DNA of 43,007 nucleotides from positions 1-43,007 of the forward strand of contig CASLVD010000009.1 in assembly GCA_949398305.1 (NCBI GenBank). Direction: 5' to 3'. Origin of the DNA: an uncultured Candidatus Melainabacteria bacterium. GTDB lineage: Bacteria; Cyanobacteriota; Vampirovibrionia; Gastranaerophilales; Gastranaerophilaceae. The notes beneath the pieces were generated by a model. The model did no database searches, was not told the origin of the DNA, and saw only the letters and a list, made by a program, of their open reading frames with translations. The translations under genes were made by a program, and so were the position numbers. Positions 33,418-41,008 of the stretch are shown here, piece by piece; position 1 is the first letter of the stretch; each line of letters starts with the position of its first letter.

Positions 33418-34707
33418 ATGAAATATAAATTATTAGATGCACAGAGAAGATTTTTAGAAATTCCGCATAATTTTTCCCTGGACGTTGCAGTATACCAGGG
33501 CGGCTATGGCTCCGGCAAAACCTTTGCCGGAGCCTTGCTGGGGATTTTGCTTGCCGTAAAATTCCCCGGAATTACAGGTCTTGTCGGTGCACAAACTTAC
33601 ACGCTTGTGCGTGATACAACTTTGAAAACTTATTTTGAACATCTTGATAATATCGGTTTTGTAGATAAAGTCGATTATAAATGGGTAAGTGCCGAGCAAA
33701 AATTGGTTTTTCATAACGGCTCTCAAATCCTTTTCAGACATTTTGATGAACCGAATAAGCTTAAATCTTTAAACCTTGGTTTTGTTGAAATCGAAGAAAT
33801 GTCAGATGTCCCTTATGACACATTTAAAATGCTATTAGCACGTATGCGGCAAAGAAAGCATCCAAAATGGCATAATTTTACTTACCGTATATTTGGACAT
33901 ACAAATCCGGAGGTTCAAAAAGGCTGGATTTATAAAACGTTTTACGATAATCCGCCGCCAAATTACAGACTTATCTGTGCTCCAACCACTCAAAACACAT
34001 ATCTTCCGGAAGGCTTTTGTGATGAACTCAAAAAACTTTATGACAAAAGTTATTATGAGATTTTTGTTATGGGGAAAGCCGGAGATTACAGCACAAACCT
34101 TGTTGTGAAAGATTTTACTGATGAAAATGTCAGGGAAATCCAATATCAAAAAGATTTAGATGTTCATATAAGCTGTGATTTTAACGTTGATCCTATGGCG
34201 TGGGTTCTTGCTCATAAAACAGAAGACAAGGTTTTTTATTTTGATGAACTTGTATTGGAAAACACTACAACTTCAAAAACCTGTGACGAGTTTTATGCAA
34301 GATATCCCGAGCATAGAGGAAAAATTATAATAAATGGTGACGCGTCAGGTGATAACAGAAGTTGTACGAGTGAATACACAAATTACGTTATTATCAAAAA
34401 GAAGCTGGAATCTTTTGGTTACGATGTGGATATAAAAATAAAAAGTTTCAACCCGCCGATAAAAAACAGGATAGCAGCCTTTAATGCAAAAGTTAAAAAT
34501 GCAGACGGCAATGTCAGTTTATATATTTCGCCGAAATGTGAAAAACTTTTGTATAACATTTATAACCTGCGTTATCAGGAAGGTTCGTCAAAAATTGATG
34601 TACCGACTTATACCCAGATTAAGCAGACAAAAGAGTTGAAATTTTTATCTCATCCCTTTGATGCGGCATCGTATCTGGTTGATTTTTACTGGCCGATTGT
34701 ACTTTAG
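33418..34707 (+). CDS. terL: Terminase large subunit
   Basis: The DNA-packaging motor, 429 aa. Walker A is Q-G-G-Y-G-S-G-K-T at 27-35. Walker B with the catalytic glutamate is L-G-F-V-E-I-E-E at 120-127. The nuclease domain keeps its acidic metal site: D254 in S-C-D-F-N-V-D-P, D308 in I-N-G-D-A-S-G-D and D415 in H-P-F-D-A-A-S. Both ATPase and nuclease therefore appear functional, which argues against simple decay of the cluster. It is preceded by the portal with a 44-base gap containing GAGGT. Confidence 0.93.
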   Translation: MKYKLLDAQRRFLEIPHNFSLDVAVYQGGYGSGKTFAGALLGILLAVKFPGITGLVGAQTYTLVRDTTLKTYFEHLDNIGFVDKVDYKWVSAEQKLVFHNGSQILFRHFDEPNKLKSLNLGFVEIEEMSDVPYDTFKMLLARMRQRKHPKWHNFTYRIFGHTNPEVQKGWIYKTFYDNPPPNYRLICAPTTQNTYLPEGFCDELKKLYDKSYYEIFVMGKAGDYSTNLVVKDFTDENVREIQYQKDLDVHISCDFNVDPMAWVLAHKTEDKVFYFDELVLENTTTSKTCDEFYARYPEHRGKIIINGDASGDNRSCTSEYTNYVIIKKKLESFGYDVDIKIKSFNPPIKNRIAAFNAKVKNADGNVSLYISPKCEKLLYNIYNLRYQEGSSKIDVPTYTQIKQTKELKFLSHPFDAASYLVDFYWPIVL

Positions 34708-34727
34708 AAAAATGAAAGGAAAAGTTT

Positions 34728-34955
34728 ATGGATAATTTAGTAACGTATGCTCCGATAATAGTTGTTGTTTTGGCGTTTTTAATTCAGGAAAGAATTTTTG
34801 TAACGCCTGAACAGCTAGAGCGTAAACACCGTGAAATTATAAAAGATGTTGAAAAGCGATTTGCAACGATAGACAGCTGCGAAGATTTAAAAGGGCAAAT
34901 AACAGAGATGAAAGACAAAATAGATAAAATCTATGATTGTCTGATATTACAATAA
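34728..34955 (+). CDS. Small membrane protein with coiled coil (holin- or spanin-like)
   Basis: A 75 aa protein with a membrane helix at about 6-21 (A-P-I-I-V-V-V-L-A-F-L-I) and a charged coiled-coil C terminus (E-Q-L-E-R-K-H-R-E-I-I). The topology suits a lysis accessory protein or a small pinholin-like protein. AAAGGAAA precedes the start. The following 150 bases hold a perfect 11-bp hairpin and a vestigial start site. Confidence 0.55.
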   Translation: MDNLVTYAPIIVVVLAFLIQERIFVTPEQLERKHREIIKDVEKRFATIDSCEDLKGQITEMKDKIDKIYDCLILQ

Positions 34956-34961
34956 CACTTT

Positions 34962-34987
34962 TGCGGAAGCGGTTTTCCGCTTCCGCA
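34962..34987 (+). other. Perfect 11-bp hairpin
   Basis: TGCGGAAGCGG and CCGCTTCCGCA pair around TTTT. There is no T run on either strand, so it is more likely an RNA stability element or protein site than a terminator. Confidence 0.55.
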
Positions 34988-35010
34988 TCCAAAACTGAAA
35001 GGAGAAACAT

Positions 35011-35025
35011 ATGAAACCGAAATAA
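35011..35025 (+). other. Vestigial start site (M-K-P-K-stop)
   Basis: AAGGAG (34999-35004) is followed six bases later by ATG AAA CCG AAA TAA. This is a good ribosome binding site with only four codons. It looks like the stump of a gene replaced by the LprI-like gene that follows. Confidence 0.35.
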
Positions 35026-35035
35026 AAATAGCTAC

Positions 35036-35082
35036 TTGACTATCTTGACGTAATAATTGTTATATTAAACAATAAAGATAGT
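35036..35082 (+). promoter_or_regulatory. Own promoter and nested dyad before the LprI-like gene
   Basis: TTGACT (35036-35041), 19 bases, then an extended -10 TGTTATATT (35058-35066). Two nested inverted repeats cover it: ACTATCTT/AAGATAGT (35039-35046 and 35075-35082) and ATTGTT/AACAAT (35056-35061 and 35068-35073). This is the layout of a separately regulated cargo gene. Confidence 0.5.
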
Positions 35083-35105
35083 TGGAATGTTAAAGGTGGA
35101 ATAAT

Positions 35106-35663
35106 ATGAAAAAAATAATAATAAATTTAATAATATTGGCTCTTTTGTTACTATCTGTGTTTGGAATCTTTTTTTCGATTCGTTATTATGAAAAAACAAA
35201 ACTCTTGAATAAAAAGGTAATTGATTTGTCTTCAAAAATAGAAGTGCAAAGATTAAATATCTTGGAGTTACAAGATGAAATTACAGAAAGTAAATCAACA
35301 CCTAATGTAAAACCTGCAAAACATCCACTTGAAGAAAAACTTCAAGTTTGTATGCAAAATGAAAATTATACAACATCTGGTATGAATGCTTGTGTATATG
35401 ATTCAATTAAGGACTGGGAAAAAGAAATTGATAAAAGTCTTATGCTTTTAAAAGGAGTAACAACTAAAGAACAATATGTTAAAATTCAAACGGCTCAAAA
35501 AGAATGGTTAATTTATAGGGAAAATCAAAGTAAAATAAATTCTGAACTGTTATTAAGTAAACAAGGAACAATTTATACAAATTATCTTGCCGGTATGGAC
35601 GTGGCTATTGTTCAAAAAAGAGCCGAAGAACTTCATAGTTTGTATTATTTTTATTCAAAATAA
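35106..35663 (+). CDS. Membrane-anchored LprI-like (DUF1311) lysozyme-inhibitor-type protein
   Basis: A 185 aa protein. An N-terminal membrane helix (about 4-24) is followed by a coiled coil (28-62) and a DUF1311/LprI-like domain. The DUF1311 marks are C82 and C96 in C-M-Q-N-E-N-Y-T-T-S-G-M-N-A-C, then W104, and A-Q-K-E-W-L-I-Y-R-E-N-Q at 130-141. LprI of Mycobacterium inhibits C-type lysozyme. The membrane-plus-coil design also recalls spanins. It has its own promoter with dyads and higher A/T content than the neighbours, so it may be a cargo gene. It sits directly before a GH108 lysozyme gene, so the target could be that enzyme, a host muramidase or gut lysozyme. The domain match is by eye. 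Confidence 0.65.
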   Translation: MKKIIINLIILALLLLSVFGIFFSIRYYEKTKLLNKKVIDLSSKIEVQRLNILELQDEITESKSTPNVKPAKHPLEEKLQVCMQNENYTTSGMNACVYDSIKDWEKEIDKSLMLLKGVTTKEQYVKIQTAQKEWLIYRENQSKINSELLLSKQGTIYTNYLAGMDVAIVQKRAEELHSLYYFYSK

Positions 35664-35712
35664 TATTCTGCCTTGTTTTGTTAATACTTAATAAAAAAAA
35701 GGAGAATAATAA

Positions 35713-36663
35713 ATGATTAATGATGAAAATTTTAAAACAGCTCTTGATTTTGTTTTTAAATCTGAAGGTGGTTTTTCAGACAGAAAAAGTGACCGTGGCG
35801 GACGGACAAATTTTGGAATTACTCAAAGTACATATAATGGTTATAGAAGAAAACGGGGGTTGCCATATAAAGATGTGAAAGGTATTACAAGAGAAGAAGC
35901 AAAAAATATTTATTATGAAGATTTTTGGAAAGCTTCAGGAGCTCATAATACTGATAATAGAGCTATGGCAATTACTTTGTTTGATACTGCTGTTTTACAT
36001 GGTGTTGAAAATGCTAAAATACTGTATAAAAAAAGTGGAAATAATGTTGATAAACTACTTGATTTAAGGTTGCAAGCATATCAAAATGATGTAAACAAAC
36101 ATCCTGACCAAGGTGAATATTTACAAGGTTGGCAAAATCGAGTAAAGAATCTAAGGAAGAATATTAACAGTATTAATATCGTTCCAAAACAACAACGAGA
36201 AATTTATAAAAATATTCTAGGAACTCCTATTCACTATGATATAAATAAAAACTTACCGAGATTTGCAACGGGCTTTGCTGTACCTATAGAACAAACGACA
36301 CCTCATCAAGTTTCATTTACTCCTGAACAAATAGGAAAAATGAGTCGTGAGGAGTTCGATAAAAATGAAAGCGCAATAATGCACCAATTGCAAACCGGTG
36401 GTCTTAATCAAGAGCCTTCAAGAGATTTTGGCGGTTATCGGAATTCACACACCGGAGATAATCGAATTTATACCGCAGAAGATATTGGTAATTTTTCAAG
36501 CTCGGAATTTAGTCACCATGAACCTGCAATCAATGCTCAGATGAACAGTATAGGAATTCCGACCAATAATGATATGCAAAATTCAGGCGGAACAGTTTAT
36601 ATAGCACCTTATACCAGAAGTGACGGAGTTGAAGTACGCGGTCATTATCGTTCAAGGGGGTAA
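35713..36663 (+). CDS. GH108-type lysozyme with C-terminal virion-motif repeats
   Basis: A 316 aa protein. Residues 1-150 form an N-acetylmuramidase (GH108 family) with E18 in S-E-G-G-F-S-D and the signature D-R-G-G-R-T-N-F-G-I-T, followed by a PG_binding_3-like region (about 115-147). The C-terminal 150 residues do not belong to the enzyme. They hold two copies of a motif, at 202-231 (F-T-P-E-Q-I-G-K-M-S-R-E-E-F) and at 253-282 (Y-T-A-E-D-I-G-N-F-S), that also ends the scaffold-like protein at 28820. This suggests a virion-associated lysozyme. AAGGAG precedes the start. Its stop codon overlaps a GGGGTAAAT repeat. Confidence 0.88.
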   Translation: MINDENFKTALDFVFKSEGGFSDRKSDRGGRTNFGITQSTYNGYRRKRGLPYKDVKGITREEAKNIYYEDFWKASGAHNTDNRAMAITLFDTAVLHGVENAKILYKKSGNNVDKLLDLRLQAYQNDVNKHPDQGEYLQGWQNRVKNLRKNINSINIVPKQQREIYKNILGTPIHYDINKNLPRFATGFAVPIEQTTPHQVSFTPEQIGKMSREEFDKNESAIMHQLQTGGLNQEPSRDFGGYRNSHTGDNRIYTAEDIGNFSSSEFSHHEPAINAQMNSIGIPTNNDMQNSGGTVYIAPYTRSDGVEVRGHYRSRG

Positions 36664-36736
36664 ATATAGTTACAAATGATTTCAATATTACCTCAGGAGT
36701 TGAGCTGCGCAAGGGGTAAATGTAGTTACAAATGAT
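36653..36736 (+). repeat. Interspersed element copy C (36657-36714) plus a partial second unit
   Basis: CAAGGGGGTAAATATAGTTA (36653) recurs as CAAGGGGTAAATGTAGTTA (36710), both continuing CAAATGAT. The 58-base unit between the first GGGG and the second AAGG (36657-36714) has the same ends as copies A, B and D. The tandem start at 36713 shows units can join end to end. The first copy covers the lysozyme stop codon. Confidence 0.6.
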
Positions 36737-36770
36737 GCTGCTATTAATTGAGTTTTTAGTGGTTTGTTTT

Positions 36771-36808
36771 AGCAGGCAGGGGAATTTACCCCTGCTTGCT
36801 TTTTTTTT
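36771..36808 (+). terminator. Strong terminator after the phage-like cluster
   Basis: AGCAGGCAGGGG (36771-36782) pairs with CCCCTGCTTGCT (36789-36800) with one mismatch, followed by eight or more T. It closes the rightward cluster. Confidence 0.9.
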
Positions 36809-36853
36809 GTCATGATATTATAATTAAGTTTGTAAAAAGAGGATAATAAAAGG

Positions 36854-38200
36854 ATGAGTGAGTCGAGTCTGGGAATAATTATTTCCAATTGGTTGATAGT
36901 TTTTGTACTGTTACTTGTTAACGGTTTTTTCGTAGCTGCAGAATTTGCTATTGTTAGAGCAAGAAGAACGAAAATCGAACAACTTACCAAAGATGGTAAT
37001 GTTGATGCGAAACTTGCACTTAAAGCTCTTGAAGATATGAATTTCTTTATTGCGGCAGTTCAGGTTGGGGTTACAATCGCAAGTATTGGTATTGGTTGGT
37101 TTGGATCACCTACTATTGAAATGATGATGAAACCATTGCTTGATGAATTCCCGTCTGCTCATGTTTACCTTGCTCCTTTAACTGCGGTTATGGCATTTTT
37201 AGTCGTAACTTTTTTACACGTTGTTATTGGGGAACAGGTTCCTAAATGTATAGCTCTGCAATATCCTGAAAAAATATCTCTATATGTTGCAAAACCTATG
37301 GATTTATTTATGACAATCTCAAAACCGTTTGTTTGGTTTTTGAATATTGCTTGTAACGGGATTTTGAAACTTTTCAGAGTTCCTGTAAGTACAGCTCGGG
37401 TTGTTCATACTATCGAAGATTTAGACTTGCTTGTTGATACAAGTTATGATGAAGGTGTTCTAAACGAAACAGAAAAAGATATGATTCATAACGTGTTTAA
37501 GTTTTCTGATTTAACTGCAAGAGAAGTTATGATTCCTCGTACAGATATGGTTTGTGTACCGTTGGATATGACGCTTGATGAACTTAATAAAGTTGCAACT
37601 GAAAATCAATATACAAGATATCCTGTTTATGATGGTGATATTGATCATATTACAGGTTTAATCCATGTTAAGGATTTGTATTCTTTAGCGTTGAAAGATG
37701 AAGTTTGTCCTATTGAGAAAGTTCAACGAACAGTAATGCTTGTTCCTGAAACTATTACAATGGACAATTTGGTTAGAGAATTCAAGAAAAATAAAAGCCA
37801 GATGGCAATTGTTGTCGATGAATTTGGTGGAACTTCAGGTATAATTACTTTGGAAGATGTTTTGGAAGAAATTTTCGGTGATGTTCAGGATGAATTTGAC
37901 GAGGAAGTTGAATTTGATATAAAAGAAATTAAGCCGAATCATTACCTTGCAAATGGTATGATGAGACTTGATGAATTAGCAAATTACTTTGATGTTCCTG
38001 ATGAAAAACTTGAAGATGAAGATGTTGATACAATTGCAGGTCTTGTTGTTAAAGAGCTTGGACGTTTAGCGCAATTAGATGATGTTGTAAAATACCACGA
38101 ATTTGTGTTCACAGTAAAAGAAATTGACGGTGCACGTATTACTAAGCTTCTTATTGTAAAAGAAGAACCTTCTGAAAGTATAAATGTAAAGGCTGAATAA
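36854..38200 (+). CDS. CNNM/CBS-domain transporter of the HlyC/CorC family
   Basis: A 448 aa membrane protein. A DUF21/CNNM domain with three to four helices covers about 8-170 (N-G-F-F-V-A-A-E-F-A-I-V-R-A-R motif at 23-37). A CBS pair follows (M-I-P-R-T-D-M-V near 222, Y-P-V-Y-D-G-D near 257, M-A-I-V-V-D-E-F-G-G near 315). A CorC/HlyC acidic domain ends it. Family members are linked to magnesium or divalent-cation export. A TATAAT at 36821-36826 is a likely -10. AAAGG just before the ATG supports the start. This is host chromosome just right of the phage-like cluster. Confidence 0.92.
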   Translation: MSESSLGIIISNWLIVFVLLLVNGFFVAAEFAIVRARRTKIEQLTKDGNVDAKLALKALEDMNFFIAAVQVGVTIASIGIGWFGSPTIEMMMKPLLDEFPSAHVYLAPLTAVMAFLVVTFLHVVIGEQVPKCIALQYPEKISLYVAKPMDLFMTISKPFVWFLNIACNGILKLFRVPVSTARVVHTIEDLDLLVDTSYDEGVLNETEKDMIHNVFKFSDLTAREVMIPRTDMVCVPLDMTLDELNKVATENQYTRYPVYDGDIDHITGLIHVKDLYSLALKDEVCPIEKVQRTVMLVPETITMDNLVREFKKNKSQMAIVVDEFGGTSGIITLEDVLEEIFGDVQDEFDEEVEFDIKEIKPNHYLANGMMRLDELANYFDVPDEKLEDEDVDTIAGLVVKELGRLAQLDDVVKYHEFVFTVKEIDGARITKLLIVKEEPSESINVKAE

Positions 38201-38255
38201 TTTTTTCATATAAATGCGGGGTTTACTTTTTATGTAAATTCATTAAGATAATAAT

Positions 38256-38837
38256 ATGAAAAAGTTTTTAATTGCGTGTTTATTTAGTATTTGTTTAATC
38301 TCTCCTGTTATGGGAGATGATGTTGATTTACCTGCAAGCGGTGATTTATGGGATAATTGGGGGGCTGAACAAAATTTTTACGGGCAAGATAAAAATGTTT
38401 CTGATGAGGATTTTGATAAAGCTATAGACAGCCTTAAAAGTAAGAAAAATAAACGTGCTGAGCGTTTGAGGAAAAAACAGATACCAAAAGGTGAAGAATT
38501 TAATCAGGCTAACGAAACAGAAATTATAAATGAACAGGCAGATAAAGATAGTTTACCTGTTGTAACAATACCTGTTGAAATTATATTAAAAGATGGTTTA
38601 CTTCCTGTTGGTCATTATCAGCTTAAGGGTGAAAAGACTGATGATAATAAAGTTGTTTTAAAATTATATCAGGCACAGTTTCTAATGGCAGAATTACCTG
38701 CAATTGAAACTGATGATGATTTTGACGAGGAAACTATTACTTTTGCGAAGTGGATTTTAGAAGGTGAGGATAAATTAAAAATCATCTATGGTTCAATTGA
38801 TTTAAATGCTTATACAATTGTAGATATAAGTAATTAA
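38256..38837 (+). CDS. Secreted hypothetical protein (193 aa)
   Basis: A signal peptide (M-K-K-F-L-I-A-C-L-F, with cleavage near V-M-G|D at residue 20) is followed by an acidic, probably flexible region (20-90) with an R-K-K-K-N-K-R-like basic patch. A beta-rich C-terminal domain follows (I-P-V-E-I-I-L-K-D-G-L-L-P-V-G-H-Y and L-K-I-I-Y-G-S-I-D-L). No family is recognised. There is no Shine-Dalgarno; a possible promoter (TTTACT, 16 bases, TAAGAT) would place the transcript start at the ATG. Confidence 0.7.
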   Translation: MKKFLIACLFSICLISPVMGDDVDLPASGDLWDNWGAEQNFYGQDKNVSDEDFDKAIDSLKSKKNKRAERLRKKQIPKGEEFNQANETEIINEQADKDSLPVVTIPVEIILKDGLLPVGHYQLKGEKTDDNKVVLKLYQAQFLMAELPAIETDDDFDEETITFAKWILEGEDKLKIIYGSIDLNAYTIVDISN

Positions 38838-38950
38838 AATATATTGTTACGAAATATTACAAAACAAGCTGTAAATCCTAAAGTTTATGCTGAAAATGCC
38901 GTAAACATGATTAAGCAACGAATGACTACATGTCGAAAGGATTACGAAAA

Positions 38951-41008
38951 ATGGGATTGGCAGCTTCACAAGCTAGATTTTTATGTATAACAGCACGAAA
39001 AGCTGATTGTGAATACAAATCAACTGAACTTGCTCAGCAAAAGCTTGATATAACAAAGCAGTTGGGTGCCATTTCTACTGAGTATTCCAATGCAATGAAC
39101 GCTACAAAATTAATGTGGTCAAATGATGCGGTTAATGGCAGCTACGGAATGACATACAGTTTACTTATGATGCCTTCTGCAGCTAATGATTTTAACCCTT
39201 ATATGGTAACAACTTCATCAGGTGCTATCGTATTAAACGGACCATATGCCGCAGCGGCTAAAGCTGCCGGGATTTCTAAATCAGGCGGTATCGGTTCTCA
39301 AGAAAGCAGAGATAAATTTATTTCTGCACTTGTTCCGTATGGTCTTGTAACAGAAGAAACAGCAAAAGCAATTACTGTTAATGATTATGCTTATAAAATT
39401 GAAAACAATAGTTTAAAACTGGATGAAAGTTCAACAACTCTGGGAACAAGAGGTATCGATTGGAATCCTTCAGCAGGTATGGGCAGAGATCCGTTAAACA
39501 AAGGTAATGTAGACGCTATGACTTTAGCTGAGTTATGTATGAGTGAGGCTATAGGTTTACAAACTATTGACTGGGCAAAAATGTTTGTTGGTTCAGATCA
39601 GCTTACAACAAAAGAATTTGCAGAAGAAAAAGCACGTCTTGGTAAAATGCTTCTTGGTGTTAATCAAGGTGTAAGCGGTGTTACTACTGATGTTATTAAT
39701 CAGTTAAAGCGTGACTTAAATAATTATAAAAACGCTTATACCGGAGATATTAATGATCAGGCATATAAAAATGAATGTGCAAGATTAGAATTACTTATTA
39801 CTCAGGCTGAACATATTTCCAATGTTGATTCAAATGGTAAATTAACAGATGGCAATGGCAATTTGATTAAAGATAAAAATGGTAATACATTTACTCAAAA
39901 TCAGGCTATTTCAAATATTCAAACTCAAATAGATTCAGACCTTACTAAACATAATAGTAAAAGTGGTTCTGCAGTAAGTATTGATGCTAAATTTAATACT
40001 AGTGCTAATTCAATATCTACAGGTAAAAATGGTGGCAAACCGTTTTCAATTGTACAAGATGGTGTTATCAACCATTATAAAGATGAAATTGAGAATATGA
40101 CAATTGGTGATATTTTATCAGGAAATGTTGTTATTATGGCTAATACAACAGATTCTAAAGCTTTTGCCGAACAAATGTTGAAATTGTTAGATTCATTTGC
40201 AGCCGTATTTGGTTATTCAAAAACACAGGATTTAACAGGTACAGGTTTAAATGTTGATGATGAGTCAGCTAAAGCTTTGAAATTTGCATACACAATGGTT
40301 AAAAATACATATTTAAGAACAACAGATATGTCAAATATCGGTTCAAGAGACAATGATCATGCAATGACTGAAAACAGTGCATATATCAATGCTGTAAGCA
40401 GTAACAGGATTGGTACATATGACAAAGGTAATTACTTTGGCGTAAGTTTAACAAATATGTTAAGTTCCTTCCTGACATATTATGATAACGCTTTAAATGG
40501 TGCTGATTCAAACTTTGTTGTAGGTAAAACTACTGATACATCAAACTATGTTACTGATTATTCAGGATATTATTATATGGCTCAAGTTGATACTAATGCG
40601 GTAAAAGAAGTACACAAAAAATCAGCAGACTTTTATGATGAATTATACAATAATATAATTGAACACGGCTGGCGCGAAGATTCTGCAATAGATGACAATG
40701 AATATCTTGAAAGTGCAATAAAAGATGGCCGTTATTCAATGAGTTCACTGAATAATGACGGATATTATTACCAGACAAGATATAATGAAACCGGTTATAT
40801 TGTTGAAGTTTCAGATACTGATGCGATAGCAAGAGCAGAAGCAGAGTTTACTTCTAAAAAAGCTGAATTAACTTATAAAGAAGATTCTATTGATATGAAG
40901 ACTAAAAAGCTTGATGCAGAAATTTCATCTCTGTCAACAGAATATGATACAGTAAAATCATTGATATCAAAAAGTATTGAAAAGACATTTGCAATGTTCT
41001 CCAACTAG
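38951..41008 (+). CDS. Large surface-type protein with helical N- and C-terminal ends
   Basis: 685 aa from ATG 38951, which begins M-G-L-A-A-S-Q-A-R, the family's usual start, with GAAAGG ten bases upstream; an in-frame ATG at 38930 is less likely. There is no signal peptide. Both ends are long amphipathic helices: A-R-K-A-D-C-E-Y-K-S-T-E-L-A-Q-Q at the N terminus and K-T-K-K-L-D-A-E-I-S-S-L-S-T-E-Y-D at the C terminus. The centre is Asn/Ser/Thr/Gly-rich, with a G-N-G-N and D-K-N-G-N stretch. Paired end helices around a variable middle are the plan of flagellin, hook-associated and some secretion-tip proteins, but there is no sequence match I can claim. Function is unknown. Confidence 0.75.
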   Translation: MGLAASQARFLCITARKADCEYKSTELAQQKLDITKQLGAISTEYSNAMNATKLMWSNDAVNGSYGMTYSLLMMPSAANDFNPYMVTTSSGAIVLNGPYAAAAKAAGISKSGGIGSQESRDKFISALVPYGLVTEETAKAITVNDYAYKIENNSLKLDESSTTLGTRGIDWNPSAGMGRDPLNKGNVDAMTLAELCMSEAIGLQTIDWAKMFVGSDQLTTKEFAEEKARLGKMLLGVNQGVSGVTTDVINQLKRDLNNYKNAYTGDINDQAYKNECARLELLITQAEHISNVDSNGKLTDGNGNLIKDKNGNTFTQNQAISNIQTQIDSDLTKHNSKSGSAVSIDAKFNTSANSISTGKNGGKPFSIVQDGVINHYKDEIENMTIGDILSGNVVIMANTTDSKAFAEQMLKLLDSFAAVFGYSKTQDLTGTGLNVDDESAKALKFAYTMVKNTYLRTTDMSNIGSRDNDHAMTENSAYINAVSSNRIGTYDKGNYFGVSLTNMLSSFLTYYDNALNGADSNFVVGKTTDTSNYVTDYSGYYYMAQVDTNAVKEVHKKSADFYDELYNNIIEHGWREDSAIDDNEYLESAIKDGRYSMSSLNNDGYYYQTRYNETGYIVEVSDTDAIARAEAEFTSKKAELTYKEDSIDMKTKKLDAEISSLSTEYDTVKSLISKSIEKTFAMFSN

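Larger units (their letters stand above)
25242..36663 (+). mobile_element. Podovirus-like gene cluster without integrase or replication genes
   Basis: About 11.4 kb in which every gene is on the plus strand. It contains amidase, nozzle-like protein, capsid, holin-like protein, scaffold-like protein, adaptor, small terminase, GNAT-like protein, portal, large terminase, a membrane/coiled-coil protein, a LprI-like protein and lysozyme. No integrase, recombinase, replication gene, CI-type repressor or fibre is recognised. I found no obvious direct repeats at the two edges that would mark attachment sites. The edges are set by the HTH gene on the left and by the terminator after the lysozyme on the right. 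It may be a remnant prophage, a satellite or a domesticated packaging system. Confidence 0.75.

Noticed and set aside
24728-36850. Attachment-site direct repeats flanking the phage-like cluster
   Set aside because: I compared both edges by eye and found no shared word longer than expected in AT-rich DNA. There is also no tRNA gene at either edge.
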